From Multifurca ochricompacta (Eukaryota > Basidiomycota > Agaricomycetes > Russulales > Russulaceae), in contig WTXG01000002.1 of the NCBI GenBank assembly GCA_022496185.1, forward strand, positions 1,178,001-1,242,000: a stretch of 64,000 bases of DNA. Direction: 5' to 3'. Numbering within the stretch: the first letter of the stretch is position 1; each line of letters opens with the position of its first letter. The notes beneath the pieces were generated by a model. That model worked only from the letters and a program-made list of their open reading frames with translations. It made no database searches and was not told the origin of the DNA. This document shows positions 11,054-22,317 of this stretch, piece after piece. The position numbers were made by a program, and so were the translations under genes.

Positions 11054-11697
11054 TTATTCGCCATCGAAAGCCTCTGGAGGTAGCTGCCCTTGCACTTGGG
11101 TCAAAGCCCCTTTTAAGATGTACAAAAATGGCCCAGCGGTTGTTGGAGGTGGATTGGGCTGATATGCCACAGGTAGCGTGCACCGAGGGCATCGGAATCT
11201 GTATTGCCGTTCGTGTCCACCTTGCGCCCTAAGCAAAGTGAGTCAGCGCATGCATTGAAGGGTGGGGACAAACCTTTCAATGAGGATCGGCTCGCATGGC
11301 AGAGCGTTCAACTTGAAGGCTCTTGCTTTGGCACTGTCCTTGACTTGCGAGCGGACAATGATCGCGCCGTCTGTTTGGCGTCGTGGTAATGACGACAGAG
11401 TAGCATCGATAACAAGCTAGATATTTTATTATGAGAGTTGTTTGTATCGTCGCATAGGAGAGACTTGCGATAAATTCACCACATATGCAGTCTATGGCGT
11501 GAAGTGAGCAATCGCATCTAAAGCTCAAAGAGAAGATAGAGGGCCCGCTCACAGTACACTCTTAGCGCGGCTGCCGAGGACGCAGTTGGACGTGCTAGCA
11601 GCATTAAAATTAGAAAAAAAACTATAGCAGGTACGAAGGGAACTAGCACACCATCGGCCGAGCTTGAAACAGCGGATCTGGAGACGACCTTGGGCAT
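11054..11697 (-). CDS. STEEP1 (CXorf56)-like protein
   Basis: Exons 11697-11652, 11594-11553, 11491-11469 (23 nt), 11416-11274 and 11228-11054 give 429 nt, 142 aa, frame intact. The product starts MPKVVSRSAVSSS and contains the family signatures RVYYCICGEFILVID, LPRRQTDGAI, then HERQYRFRCPRCTLPVAYQ with its Cys pair, and ends soon after FLYILKGALTQVQGQ. Human STEEP1 promotes ER exit of STING; fungi lack that pathway, so the ancestral role must differ (a splicing or ER-membrane role is possible). The fungal protein lacks the long helical C-terminus of the human one. The intron 11417-11468 starts with GCAAGT rather than GT, and all five exons are needed to restore the conserved core. Confidence 0.88.
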
Positions 11698-11889
11698 CCG
11701 AACTCAGAGTTGGGGTTCAAGTGACTGACGGCTAATGGCTTTGGGCGGGCTAATTTGACAAATCGAAGTAATGACACAGAAATATCACGTGATCACTTAG
11801 GAATAAGTGAGCGGGGGCGGACTTGAAGTGACCGGCTCACTGTTGTTCTCCATTCTCTATTTTCCACTGACTCTCATTGCAACCGCGTC

Positions 11890-13895
11890 ATGGCCGAGAA
11901 AGACAGCAGTGCACGCCTGAGAAAGGCAGTTAGAGGTAACTTTTTACCCCCTTTTATTTTGACCAAGCTGATTCTTGTGTAGAAAACAACCTCTTCCTCG
12001 TCAAGCGCCTCATACAGCGCATAGATATGCGCAACCCTGATCCTGGTCCGAAGCGGTACACATCACTGGCGTGGGCTGTGGTTGAGGGAAACGAGGACAT
12101 GTTTGAATATTTGTTGAATGCCGGGCACGACGACGACGAACTCAGCAGGGTGCGGTGCAACGAGACCATTATTACCCTCCTCTCTCATCCATTTGCAACA
12201 GGATTCAGAGAACAGCACAATCCTCATTCTACTTGCAGATACTAAACCACCTTTGGCCAACCCATACGGTTCCTCAGACCCTGATTTCATGGGTGCCGCC
12301 CTTCGAATGGCGAGGATGTATTACGACCGATATCCATTCATCTTGGACTGGTCAGATTCATCGGGGAAAACCGCGTTGCACGCCGCAGCTTTGAAGGGAA
12401 ATGAAGAACTCGTTCGGGTCCGTCCGTCCTCTTCTCCGTCTTTTTGTCATCCGATTTTTGTTCCCTAGATGCTTTGCGATTTAGGGGCCGACTTTGATTT
12501 GTCTGACAATCAAGGAAACACGCCACTGCACTAGTAGGTCTGAGTATATTAAACGCAACGCAGGCTCTATTAACACTGTCCCAGCGCAAGCGCTTGGGGG
12601 CATATTCCTGTGAGTCATTCCCAAACTAGGGTATGCGATTGAAGATTGAGTGAATCATAGATCGTGCAGTTGTTGATCGAGCGAGGATGTCAATTTGCTG
12701 CGAAGAATAATCTTGGATATTCACCATCAGACTATGCCTACTCGTGGGTGCTCACACATTGTCCTGTCGTCCATTTGACAAGGTAGGCTGTGTGATCAGC
12801 TACAGTATCCGAGATACACTCGAAAGTACGGCTCGTGCACAGGTAGAGCTCAATAGGAGGGCTCGGCGTGTGTTTGCTCAAGCCGCTGCCCGAGCGGCAG
12901 AACTGGACGGCTTTGAGCCACCGATGAAGGCATTGGGGGTAGGGAACTCGATGCGGAATCGTAGTGGGTCCGCTGCCAGTTACACGACCGCCACCTCGGA
13001 TAGCGGCGACGTCGAAAGTTTACCCTCCGGGTACTCGTACAACAGTGGCATTTCGTCTACTTCCCCTCAACACACGTATCGTTCTGGCGCTTCTTCATCA
13101 GGCAGCACTGGCACATTTTCAGCCTCCTCGCCCACACCTGCCTTTTCATATTCGGGCAACTCGCTTCTATCATCCGTTTCTAACCCGGCATCTGCGTTGT
13201 CACCGATCGCATCACGTGTGTTGGAGCAGGATGCCAGTGCCATGGAGGCGTACCTTCGCCGGAATCGCAGTGGGAGCGGGTCCATGGACGTCAGGACAGT
13301 GGAATCAGCTATTCCTTCACCTACTGCACCCCTCGGCAGTACACCAGTCTCCTCCGGGCCATCGGTGAACGGGGATGATCTCGCGTCATTACCCGATGTG
13401 AGCGGGTCGGTCGCCCCGCGTCGTCGCCTACGTCCCTCGTTGTCTGCTGCCCAGCTTCGAAGTCACGGCAAGCCACCTTTTATTGTGACGACGCACACTT
13501 CGTCACAGGATGTGACGCCAACACCAAGAAATCGAGCGGGCACGAACCCAACTATCACGATACCAGGTCCTCCAAGATCGCCGCTTACGGATAGTTTTTC
13601 GTCAACCAATTCTACGTCTCGGGCAGTTCCGTCGCGGAATAGCTCCCTCAATGCGCTCTCGATTACGAAGGATGAAAATGAAGAGGAGAGGTTCATCGGC
13701 CCTTCAAGTGATTATGCGGTTTTCCCTGATCCTCCTGAAGAGGAATCAAGTCCAAATGTGACACCGACAGTGACGAATACTCCTACAACGAGTCGTCGAC
13801 TGCCGTTTAACTTACTATCTAAACCTTTACCAAGTATTGATCTTCATCATGGACACGGCCATAGACGAGGAGCATCCATTCATTCTCTGCGTTAA
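11890..13895 (+). CDS. AVO2: Ankyrin-repeat protein, AVO2-like TORC2 subunit
   Basis: Seven exons: 11890-11935, 11983-12149, 12202-12417, 12469-12533, 12585-12609 (25 nt), 12661-12743, 12800-13895; 1698 nt, 565 aa, no frame break. The N-terminal 200 residues are ankyrin repeats (SARLRKAVRENNLFLVKRL, YTSLAWAVVEGNEDMFEYLL, KTALHAAALKGNEELV, NTPLHYASAWGHIPIVQLL). Repeat order and the GHDDDEL segment resemble yeast Avo2, a peripheral TORC2 component acting at the plasma membrane. A charged helix (ELNRRARRVFAQAAARAAEL) follows, then a 330-residue Ser/Thr/Pro-rich disordered tail likely to be heavily phosphorylated. The gene starts about 190 nt from the STEEP1-like gene start, in divergent orientation. 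A generic ankyrin adaptor is the alternative. Confidence 0.85.
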
Positions 13896-14223
13896 GTAGA
13901 ATGAATTTTTTTGTTGTTGTTATTGTTGTTGTTGTTGTTGTCTGTATTGTATATTGTATTTTATTTATTTATATAACTTGTACCGATGAACGAATGAATG
14001 GAAGCGAAAGAAGAAGATGAAGAAGATGATTAGTCACGGGAATTGCCGCTCCGTACGCCGTCCGTTGCTCCGTTCCGCGGCCCGACCGTTTATATCAATT
14101 CTCAATTCACAAATTCACACACCCAACTCGACCAAGATCACACCAACAGAACAACACACGGTTCAGCTCCCTTTCTCTTCAGTAACATCGACCTTGTGCT
14201 ACACTCGTCACGCTCTTATATAA
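13896..14223. other. Intergenic region with TTG repeat
   Basis: Contains a TTG trinucleotide run (about 13909-13941), AT-rich 3' UTR sequence for the AVO2-like gene, and CTCTTATATAAATG just before the transporter start, where TATATAA may act as a TATA-like element or lie in a very short leader. Confidence 0.45.
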
Positions 14224-16797
14224 ATGACACCTACACCCATCTCCGGTGTAGACCCTGACCCAACAACTCAAATCCCTTGGCCGGGTGCTCGTAAGAGTAA
14301 GAGGCCCGACCGTGAGGTGGATCCCCCTGGGGCTACCCCCAGTTCCAATACCAGTTCGCGCTACAATTCCCCACGACGTCCGTCTGTAGTCTCTAGAACC
14401 TCTAGAGTTGATTCGAATGGAAAAAAGCGTCTTTCATCCTTCGATCTCTTCAATCTCAGTATATCCATGGCTGGCGCACAGATTGCCTGGACAGTCGAGC
14501 TTGGGTAATTGACCCTTTGTCCTATTCCGCGGTATATCCTTTTTGACCCCGAGTTATATCAGCTATGGAACCCCTTCTTACTTTCGCTAGGAATCTCAGA
14601 ACAGATCACCAGTCTTGTTTGGCTGGCAGGCCCGATCTCTGGCTTGATTGCACAACCAGTCATCGGTGAGCATAGCCCAACCTTACCTTCGATCTGGCGT
14701 TCAAAGAAGTGATATTCCCATAGGCGCTATTTCTGACTCTTCCACGTCAAAGTATCGTCGACGTTACTGGATAGCACTGTCGACTGTTGCCCTTGTAGTT
14801 TCAACTCTAACCCTAGCCTATTGCCAGGATATTGCCTCTATTTTCGTGGATGTGTTCCGAACTGGCGCAGGAGATTGGGATCCCAAGCAACGCCATCAGG
14901 TGCATTTCCCCCCCCCCTCCCTATGACCTCTTTTAACCACTAACACGTAAATAGGCATCCAATATTGCTATCGGGCTCGCTGTTGTTTCGTTTTACGTCT
15001 TAGACTTCGCTCTCAATGCCCTTCAGGCATCCCTTCGTAATCTTTTGCTCGACATCGCCCCTCCAGAACAGCTCAGCGCCGGGAACGCTTGGCACAGCAG
15101 GATGACACAAGCAGGAAATATTATAGGCTATGGTTTTGGTTTCCTTCCCTTGGCGAGCCTTCCAATTATCCGCTTGCTTGGTGGTGATCAGTTCAGAAAA
15201 TTCTGTGTTCTCGTGATGTTCGTTCTCGTAATTACCGTCTGGGTCACCTGCTACACCCAAACGGAGGAAGAGCGCATTCTGCAAAGGCCACCCGAAGGGT
15301 ATGAACCCTTTCTCTTGGAAACCTCCCCAGTATTTAACAATCTTCAGGACATTCCGGGAGATCTGGAATAATATCTACATCGCTGTCGTTGCGCTTCCTA
15401 AGCCAATACGACGTGTATGCTACGTACAAATCTTTGCTTTCATGGGCTGGTACGTTCACATCACCCCTTTTATAGCATATCGTTAAGTCAACATTCAGGT
15501 TCCCTTTCTTATTCTATTCGTGAGCAACGAAGGAATCATCACCCCGTTCCTACTGTACTTATACCTGCGATGCAGTACGACCTACGTCGGTCAAGTCATG
15601 GCACAACAGTACGGCAAAGAACCAGACAAGGACCTGGCCACTCGTACGGGTGCTCTAGCAATGCTTCTTCACAGTATCGGTACGACTCACACCACACATC
15701 GAAATTCAAAACAAGCTAATTCCCAAATTTCGTAATAGTTGCCGTTGCCGCCGGAACCGTTCTCCCTTATCTTGCTCGACGAGACGTTCGTTTGCTCGCT
15801 CAAAGCGACGATGAAGATGAGGACGCCGAACTTACACGTCTGAGAGACACCGTTAGACAATGGCAAGCAGAGGCAGCGAGCAAAGGCATGCCGCTACGCC
15901 TGCCTATAATGCCCTTCTTATTGCGCAACATTTGGATGGGAGCTATGTTGTTATTCAGCATCATTACCGCCTCCACTATTTTCATCACGAAAGTTTGGCA
16001 GGTGGGCCCAAACTTGATTTTTTTTCTTTGCCCTTCCTTACGGAGATGCGCTGACCTGTTCAGGCGATTGCGGCTGTCAGTTTGATTGGTATCTGCTGGG
16101 CAGTCGCATGTTGGGTACCTTTTGCTATCATCATGGAGGTTGGGGGAGCCTCATGCAATTGGGCGTATACTTCTGGCACTCATTGTTGCCTCGTACTAGT
16201 TCCTCAAGGAGTTGGATCGCCCCGTACCTGAAAGACCCATACGCAACTTGAATCGCCGCACTTCGCATACCAGGACCATCTCTACACCGAATCTTCTTAG
16301 GACTGTCCTCCTCAGTGAACGCCAGCCATTACTCACGCGGCGCCGCTCCTTCGAGGATCAAGGGGACATTGGGGATGGCCAGAAAAATGCCCCGGTCGCA
16401 GGAGGGACCATTCTCGGTATTCATAATCTGGCCATTGTTTTCCCGCAATTCCTCGTGAGTTTGCACTCCTGCCTCGAATATTATATTTTTAAACACCTTT
16501 TCTTTATAGACCGCGATTGCGTCAAGTGCAATATTCAGGCTCGCGGATACGGAAGTTCATAATGACCCAACAAACTCCAACTCATACTACGGCAAGAACG
16601 GCGTTGCTTGGGTTCTACGTTTCGGTGGACTTTGCACTCTGGTACGTGAGTCTCTTGCGTCTAATCTATATGGTCCGACGTTGTTTGGATAGTTTGGAGC
16701 TGTTCTCTGTCGTATGGTCCCTCCAACTCGTACGGAGAAGGAGATGAGGCGCCGTTTGGGAGAGATGATGGTGCTCAAACAGGAGCAAACCCCTTGA
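14224..16797 (+). CDS. Sucrose/maltose-type sugar transporter (GPH/SUT family), one frameshift
   Basis: Predicted proton-coupled disaccharide importer of the plasma membrane, like S. pombe Sut1 and plant SUTs. Twelve exons: 14224-14504, 14563-14665, 14724-14899, 14955-15298, 15348-15449, 15499-15519 (21 nt), 15576-15679, 15739-16001, 16064-16138, 16200-16454, 16510-16641, 16693-16797. The hydrophilic N-terminus precedes helix 1 (SISMAGAQIAWTVELG), then the family motif GYGTPFLLSLG, SLVWLAGPISGL, and later helices; a long acidic loop (SDDEDEDAEL) sits between helices. Exon 2 is one base short in the C-run at 14571-14574, inside GYGTP; adding one C makes 1962 nt, 653 aa. No splice choice avoids the break. 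Convergent with DPH6. Confidence 0.88.
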
Positions 16798-16917
16798 ATT
16801 GATCCTTTTTTTGACTGGAGTCGCACATTCACTCGGCTTCGCCACTGTACTATAATTCTGCGGACAAATTGTTGGTTCTTCATGTCTCGCGCCTCCCCCC
16901 GGCGTCTGTAAAACTCT

Positions 16918-19550
16918 TCATGCAGTCAGGATATTTAGTGCATAATCCCAGTCTTTTTGGTCCCGGGAGCGAATACAATGACAGGGGATGGGTGTGATCG
17001 CTGGACTACTCGAACCAAAGAGGCTCTGGATCGGCGGCAGGACTGTCTCCCTAAGTCAGATATGATGATTGTCTGAAATACTTGTTTCTCACCTGAGGTC
17101 GTGACTTTGTAAAACAGTCGCAACGATAGTGCACGCGTAAGCCTGCCTTCAAGGTGCACTGCAGTTTTGAGGCGATGAGCAACTTTTGCCCAGTTCGAGA
17201 AGCCCCTCCCGCAAATCACCGCGCAAGAAGCCCTAGCGGATTGAAGATACGATACTTCGTACCGGATCTCGATGTCCGTTTCGGCGAACACATCTGCGCG
17301 CGTGCAAGTCAGATAAGACTCACGCGTAATGGCGCAAACGAGCTGATACCCGAGCCATATATAGGGGGGCAGGATACACGGACAGTATCTCCGTCTTCAT
17401 CCGTGACAAATCCATGGCCCGTATGGTAGAGAACCTGCTTCTCATAAGGGCGTCCTTTGGAAGATCCCTTACAACTAAGAAGAGCGTTGGAGTGGGGTCT
17501 CGCTGTAGCAAGTATTATTATTATTGCTCTAGTAGCACGGGGAAACCACGTGTTGACATATGCTCACTCACGTCTATGCTTTCCGCCGCCGCCACCACAT
17601 ACGGAATAAGATGTTCCTGAGTAAGCCAATAAAGGAACAGTTGGGAATGACCCTCCCATCCGCCGCATGCGTTATCGGACAACGCCTTGACAATCCGATC
17701 GGCATGTTGCGAGACAAGAGGAATCTCGGTTGCAAGGGACCGAGGCGACGGGATTGTCAAGGAGCTTGGAATTAAGCCAATTTGGCCAGAGACGAAAATG
17801 CGTTCGTCTGCCTAGACGGATGTTAGCGGCCAGCTCTTACGTTTAACGGGCAGCATAGCTTTCTTACAAGGATCGCCTGAGAGTACGGACCAATATTTGC
17901 TGGAGCCCAGTAACTTAAACCCTGAACGTGCAGAGCCTTTCGACCAGACACGCTTTGCCCGGCGTACGCAACGCAGTCGAAGGTGATCCGGAGGGGATGC
18001 GGAAGGTCTACCGCTACGCAAGCTCGTGCTGGGGGACTCACACCGAAATAGGTGGCGTAGACGGCATTGAGAGAAGCAAAGTCTTCCATGGATGAAATAA
18101 AGATATTCATGTTAGTGATATGGAAGAGAGATAACGAGTGTTCCGAGAGACATTCTAGTGGCCTCAAGTTAGCTTATCCTCAAGCAACACTCATTATCCT
18201 TATCCTCACGCACGTTGTAGAATATGGAAGCATTCTCGAACCTCATCCTCAAGAGGCATATCAAATGCACCGCCGGCGTCCCTGTGGACGTTGCCGATAG
18301 CGATCCAATTCTCGAAGTACCTATATGCAGGCGCCGCTAGTTGAGTTCCCAATGTTCGGCTCGAATAGTTTTGCGGTTGGACTCGTCTAAGAGTGCTATC
18401 ACTATTTGGTATTCGAGCCTGCAAGAGTTCCGAAACACGGCGGTAAGGAGGATCAAATAGAGCCGGGGCGACGATGTCAGATGATGATGATTGTTTCGGT
18501 TTTGGATCGAGGGAAGCATGTTTGATGCGGAGGAATGCAACGGTTGCGAAATCATTGTCCGAGTGGATGACGACCTCGGTCTCAAGCCTGGCAAAGGGTA
18601 AACAATGCCAGTAACTGCGAACAGAGAGGAACTCACAACGTGATGCGCTGCTTGAAGAGTGGACAGTCGAGAGTCAACGTCTCATATTCCCCTCCCTCTC
18701 CGCATATGTGCGAGCCATATAAGGAATTCTATAACAAACAACAAAACATCCGATCACGAATGAGTATGGAAAGAATTTCTACTACTCACTAACTTTACAA
18801 GAGTTGCTTGCATTTCGGGCAGCGTCTTGCCGAGATGCTTAGTAGTCAGCCCAATCCCCGCAACCTTGATAAGAACGGCTTCCATCCCTGCGGCAATCAT
18901 TTCTGAGAGTAGGTCGGCTTGGTCCCTCTGCCACAAATAGCTCAGAGGAGTTAAGGACAGTCTTTGGCAACTATTCGGATTTATGTCAAAATCTTATGAG
19001 CAGTTGTCTAAGAGAGGGTACTCACACATGCTCGACGCGGACGCGCTGATAATTAGAAAGAATAGCACCGACGGAGACACCGTTTGCGTCGGGATGACGA
19101 GACTGCAGCATAATAGACGCTCAACGGGGGAAAGGAGATGCATTGACAGAATCATTACTTTGACATCAGCGAGCAAAGTATACAAATCTTCTGTTTCATC
19201 CCCAGCAATGCCCTCACGCACCTCTACGTTTCTGCTACCGTACTCTGAGCCCTGTGCGAGTGCTATGCCACTGATTACCCTTCGATAAAGAGGTACATCC
19301 AATGCTCGAGCGACAAATTCGATCGCATCTTGACCCACAGTCTGGTAGAGATAAGAATCGAGCTCTTCTGAAATGCAAATGCAAAATGAAAGTGAAATTT
19401 GCCGCAAGGCCGCAAGTTAAGAGGTTACGCGCCTTTACCGTGTTCGGGCCCTAGAGAAGCAGCTGCGACTAGCTCATGGCCGTTCTTGTGACAGTGTACG
19501 AGGTTGTAGCAACTATCCTTACCACCGCTGAGGAGAGCTATATACTTCAT
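16918..19550 (-). CDS. DPH6: Diphthine-ammonia ligase with C-terminal RidA-like domains; frame breaks near the 3' end
   Basis: Catalyses the last step of diphthamide synthesis on eEF2, using ATP and ammonium. The first exon (19550-19433) encodes MKYIALLSGGKDSCYNL, whose SGGKDS is the ATP-pyrophosphatase P-loop. Then come YQTVGQDAIEFVARAL, the long ATP-binding domain, and two RidA/YjgF-like domains (one with NIFISSMEDFASLNAVYATYF and ARACVAVDLP), the architecture of fungal Dph6. It is continuous to about 17460. Beyond that at least four single bases are missing: a T near 17444, a C in the run at 17364-17369, and a G and a C near 17003-17011; a splice-junction shift near 17060 is unresolved. 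With them the protein ends DQKDWDYALNILTA. Intron 19368-19432 appears to be GC-AG (donor gcgcgt). It starts 127 nt from FRS1, in divergent orientation. Confidence 0.88.
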
Positions 19551-19677
19551 GAAAGATGAAAGATGAGATGAAGAAGATAATACACCCGGACCGTGGTAGC
19601 CGGGCTCCTCAATCTCAATCTCAATCTCAGTAAACCTGAATCTCCTGAATCCTGAATCCTGCTCAAACATATATATA

Positions 19678-22088
19678 ATGCCAACGGTCTCAGTGGATAA
19701 ATTAGACCTTTGGGAACGACTCGGACAAAATTTTTGTATGTAATGCGATGATTATATCAAGTACTCAGACTCAGAGACTCAACAGCGTCAGAGGAATTTG
19801 ACAAGCTTTGCTTCGAGTTCGGTATCGAGCTTGATGAAGATGTGAGCACCATAGCCTTTGTGGATCACCCATCTTTGACTCACCACGAACAAAGACCACA
19901 GAACAGTGGAGGCCGCTATTAAACAGGGACTCCCTGCGGAGCGTCCAGTACGTTTGCCCACACTATGTTGCGGCACCTTGACTTAACCATCAACATCAGC
20001 AATTGAAAATAGAAATACCAGCGAATAGGTAGTTCACGTATTATAATAAACCCGGCATGCTTGCTGACTATGTCTTCAGATATGACTTGCTTTGTATAGA
20101 GGGCATCGCGCGCGCGCTGCGTGTGTTCTTAGGCAAAGGTGTCGCACCAGATTATAGACTGATATACCCTCCTGGAGGCGAAAAGGACCTCATCGAGGTC
20201 ACCGTAGCCCCTGAAGTAAGTCGACACCGCGACCTTTTTCTTTTTTCTTTTTAACCTCTGACAACGTCTCAGACAGCTCAAGTTCGCCCTTACTTTGCAT
20301 CTGCAGTCCTTCGGAATGTCAAATTCACGCAACGTTCGTATGAGTCATTCATAGACTTGCAGGAAAAGTTACACCAGAACATCTGCCGGAAGCGACACTT
20401 CGTTGCCATTGGAACGCACGACTTGGATACGATCACAGCGCCGTTCCGCTACCAGGCCAAGCCCCCCAAGGACATAAAATTCATTCCGCTGAACAAAACA
20501 GAAGGTATACCGCAGAAGAACTAATGGAAATCTATGAAGTACGTGAGACAAGGATCGTAAACGACGCACTCACTGACAGATAGCGCAGTCTGAAAACATC
20601 TGGGGAAATACCTACCCATAATCCGAGGCTCACCTGTTTATCCTATCATCTACGACAAAGAAGATCGTGTACTATCCTTCCCGCCCATCATCAACTCCGA
20701 GCATAGCAAGATAACTCCGAATACCCAAAACGTTTTTATTGACCTGACAGCAACGGACTTGACGAAATTGAATATCGTGACAAATATTATGGTCACGATG
20801 TTTTCAGAGTATTGCGAAGAACCTTTTGCGTGCGCTCCTTCTCAAATTGATGTATTCTGTCTGATTAAATGTACTATCCAGCATCGAGCCTGTAAAGATA
20901 ATTTATCCCGATGGCAGGGTCGTCATCTCCCCCGATCTCTCCTCACGGCAGTCGTTGGCGCATGCATCATACATCAACTCGTGCACAGGGCTAAACCTCT
21001 CCGCACCACAGGCGAAGGGCCTCCTTGAGCGCATGTCACTGCCGACAGTGCTCTCGCCGGGAGACGCAGATACGCTCCATGTGGCCATCCCTCCAACACG
21101 ACCCGACATTCTGCACGAATGTGATATCATGGAGGACGCGGCGATCGCCTACGGATTCAACAACCTGCCTAATACGATCCCAGCGACGAGCACGGTTGCG
21201 CAGCCCCTGGCGGTAAGCAAACTCAGCGACATCATCCGACACGAATGGGCATACGCCGGTTGGGTTGAGGTCCTGCCGCTTATCCTTGTATGTCTCCGCA
21301 CCCTCTTTTCTCTGCTGCCACCACCTAATGGGGTTCGCTCTCGCTCTTTGCATGCAGTGCTCTCATGAAGAAAACTTTACCTGGCTCAACACGGCCGACG
21401 ACAACCAAACAGCGGTCAAGATCGCGAACCCAAAGACGCTGGAGTTCCAGGTGGTACGTACGTCGCTCCTTCCAGGCTTGCTCAAGACGATCCGGGAAAA
21501 CCGTTCGCACGCACTGCCCCTGCGCATCTTCGAGACCTCCGATGTCGTGTTTAAGGACACCACGCGCGAGCGTCAGACACGTAACGTGCGGCAGGCTGCC
21601 GCGGTGTGGTGCAACAAGACAGCCGGATTCGAGGTTGTACATGGACTACTTGACCGCGCAATGGCGATGCTTGAAGTGCCGCACATAGCAGGGGGGAATC
21701 CTGGTATTGAGACTGGGTACTACATTAAGGAGCGAGATGGTGCGTCTTGGTTCGTCGCGCGCGAGAGCCTCTTCCTCACGTTACTGGTTGCATCGGGTAA
21801 TCTGTGTGTGCTTATTATGATCGTTCAGATCCGACCTTCTTCCCTGGACGTGCCGCAACAATTTACTATCGTGCACGGTCCGTGTCACAAAAAGCTAAGC
21901 TGGTCACGACGACGTTTGGAGTGAACGCGAGCCGGAGCGAGAAGGACGTGGAGATTGGTAGGTTGGGTATCTTACATCCGAGCGTGCTCGAGAGGTTCGA
22001 GATTGGGTACCCGTGCTCGGCTCTTGAGTTGTCTCTTGAGCCGTTCAAGGCTAAGGTGCCGGCGATGTGGACGAACGATGATATCTAG
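19678..22088 (+). CDS. FRS1: Cytosolic phenylalanyl-tRNA synthetase beta subunit, three frame breaks
   Basis: With the alpha subunit (31280-33386) it forms the alpha2-beta2 enzyme that charges tRNA-Phe; the beta subunit carries the B3/B4 editing region, B5 and the catalytic-like core. Ten exons: 19678-19735, 19786-19841, 19895-19947, 20000-20028, 20080-20215, 20273-20538, 20580-20829, 20882-21287, 21358-21739, 21829-22088. Landmarks: [82 protein letters not shown], the [12 protein letters not shown] strand, and an end in [10 protein letters not shown]. One base is missing in each of three A or G runs (near 19903, 20504 and 20595). Restoring them gives 1899 nt, 632 aa, the usual size. Confidence 0.93.
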
Positions 22089-22317
22089 CCTTGTACCATG
22101 GTATCACACACAGGTTTAAAAAAGTAAGTCAGAAGTGAAGAAGTGGGGGCATTCGGTGTATCTAAGAATGGAACAAAGAAGAAAAGGTTTTCTTGGGATG
22201 AGGGCCTTTATATGGATTATAAGAATGACAATGATGATATGTAATACATACTCCGTTAAACGAGAGTCGGGGGCAAAGAAGAAAACTAGAAAGAAGCATT
22301 GTCCATGATTTAAGACC

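Noticed and set aside
15299..15347. An apparent frameshift in the transporter after QRPPEG.
   Set aside because: It resolves as a 49-nt GT-AG intron (15299-15347); no base is missing.
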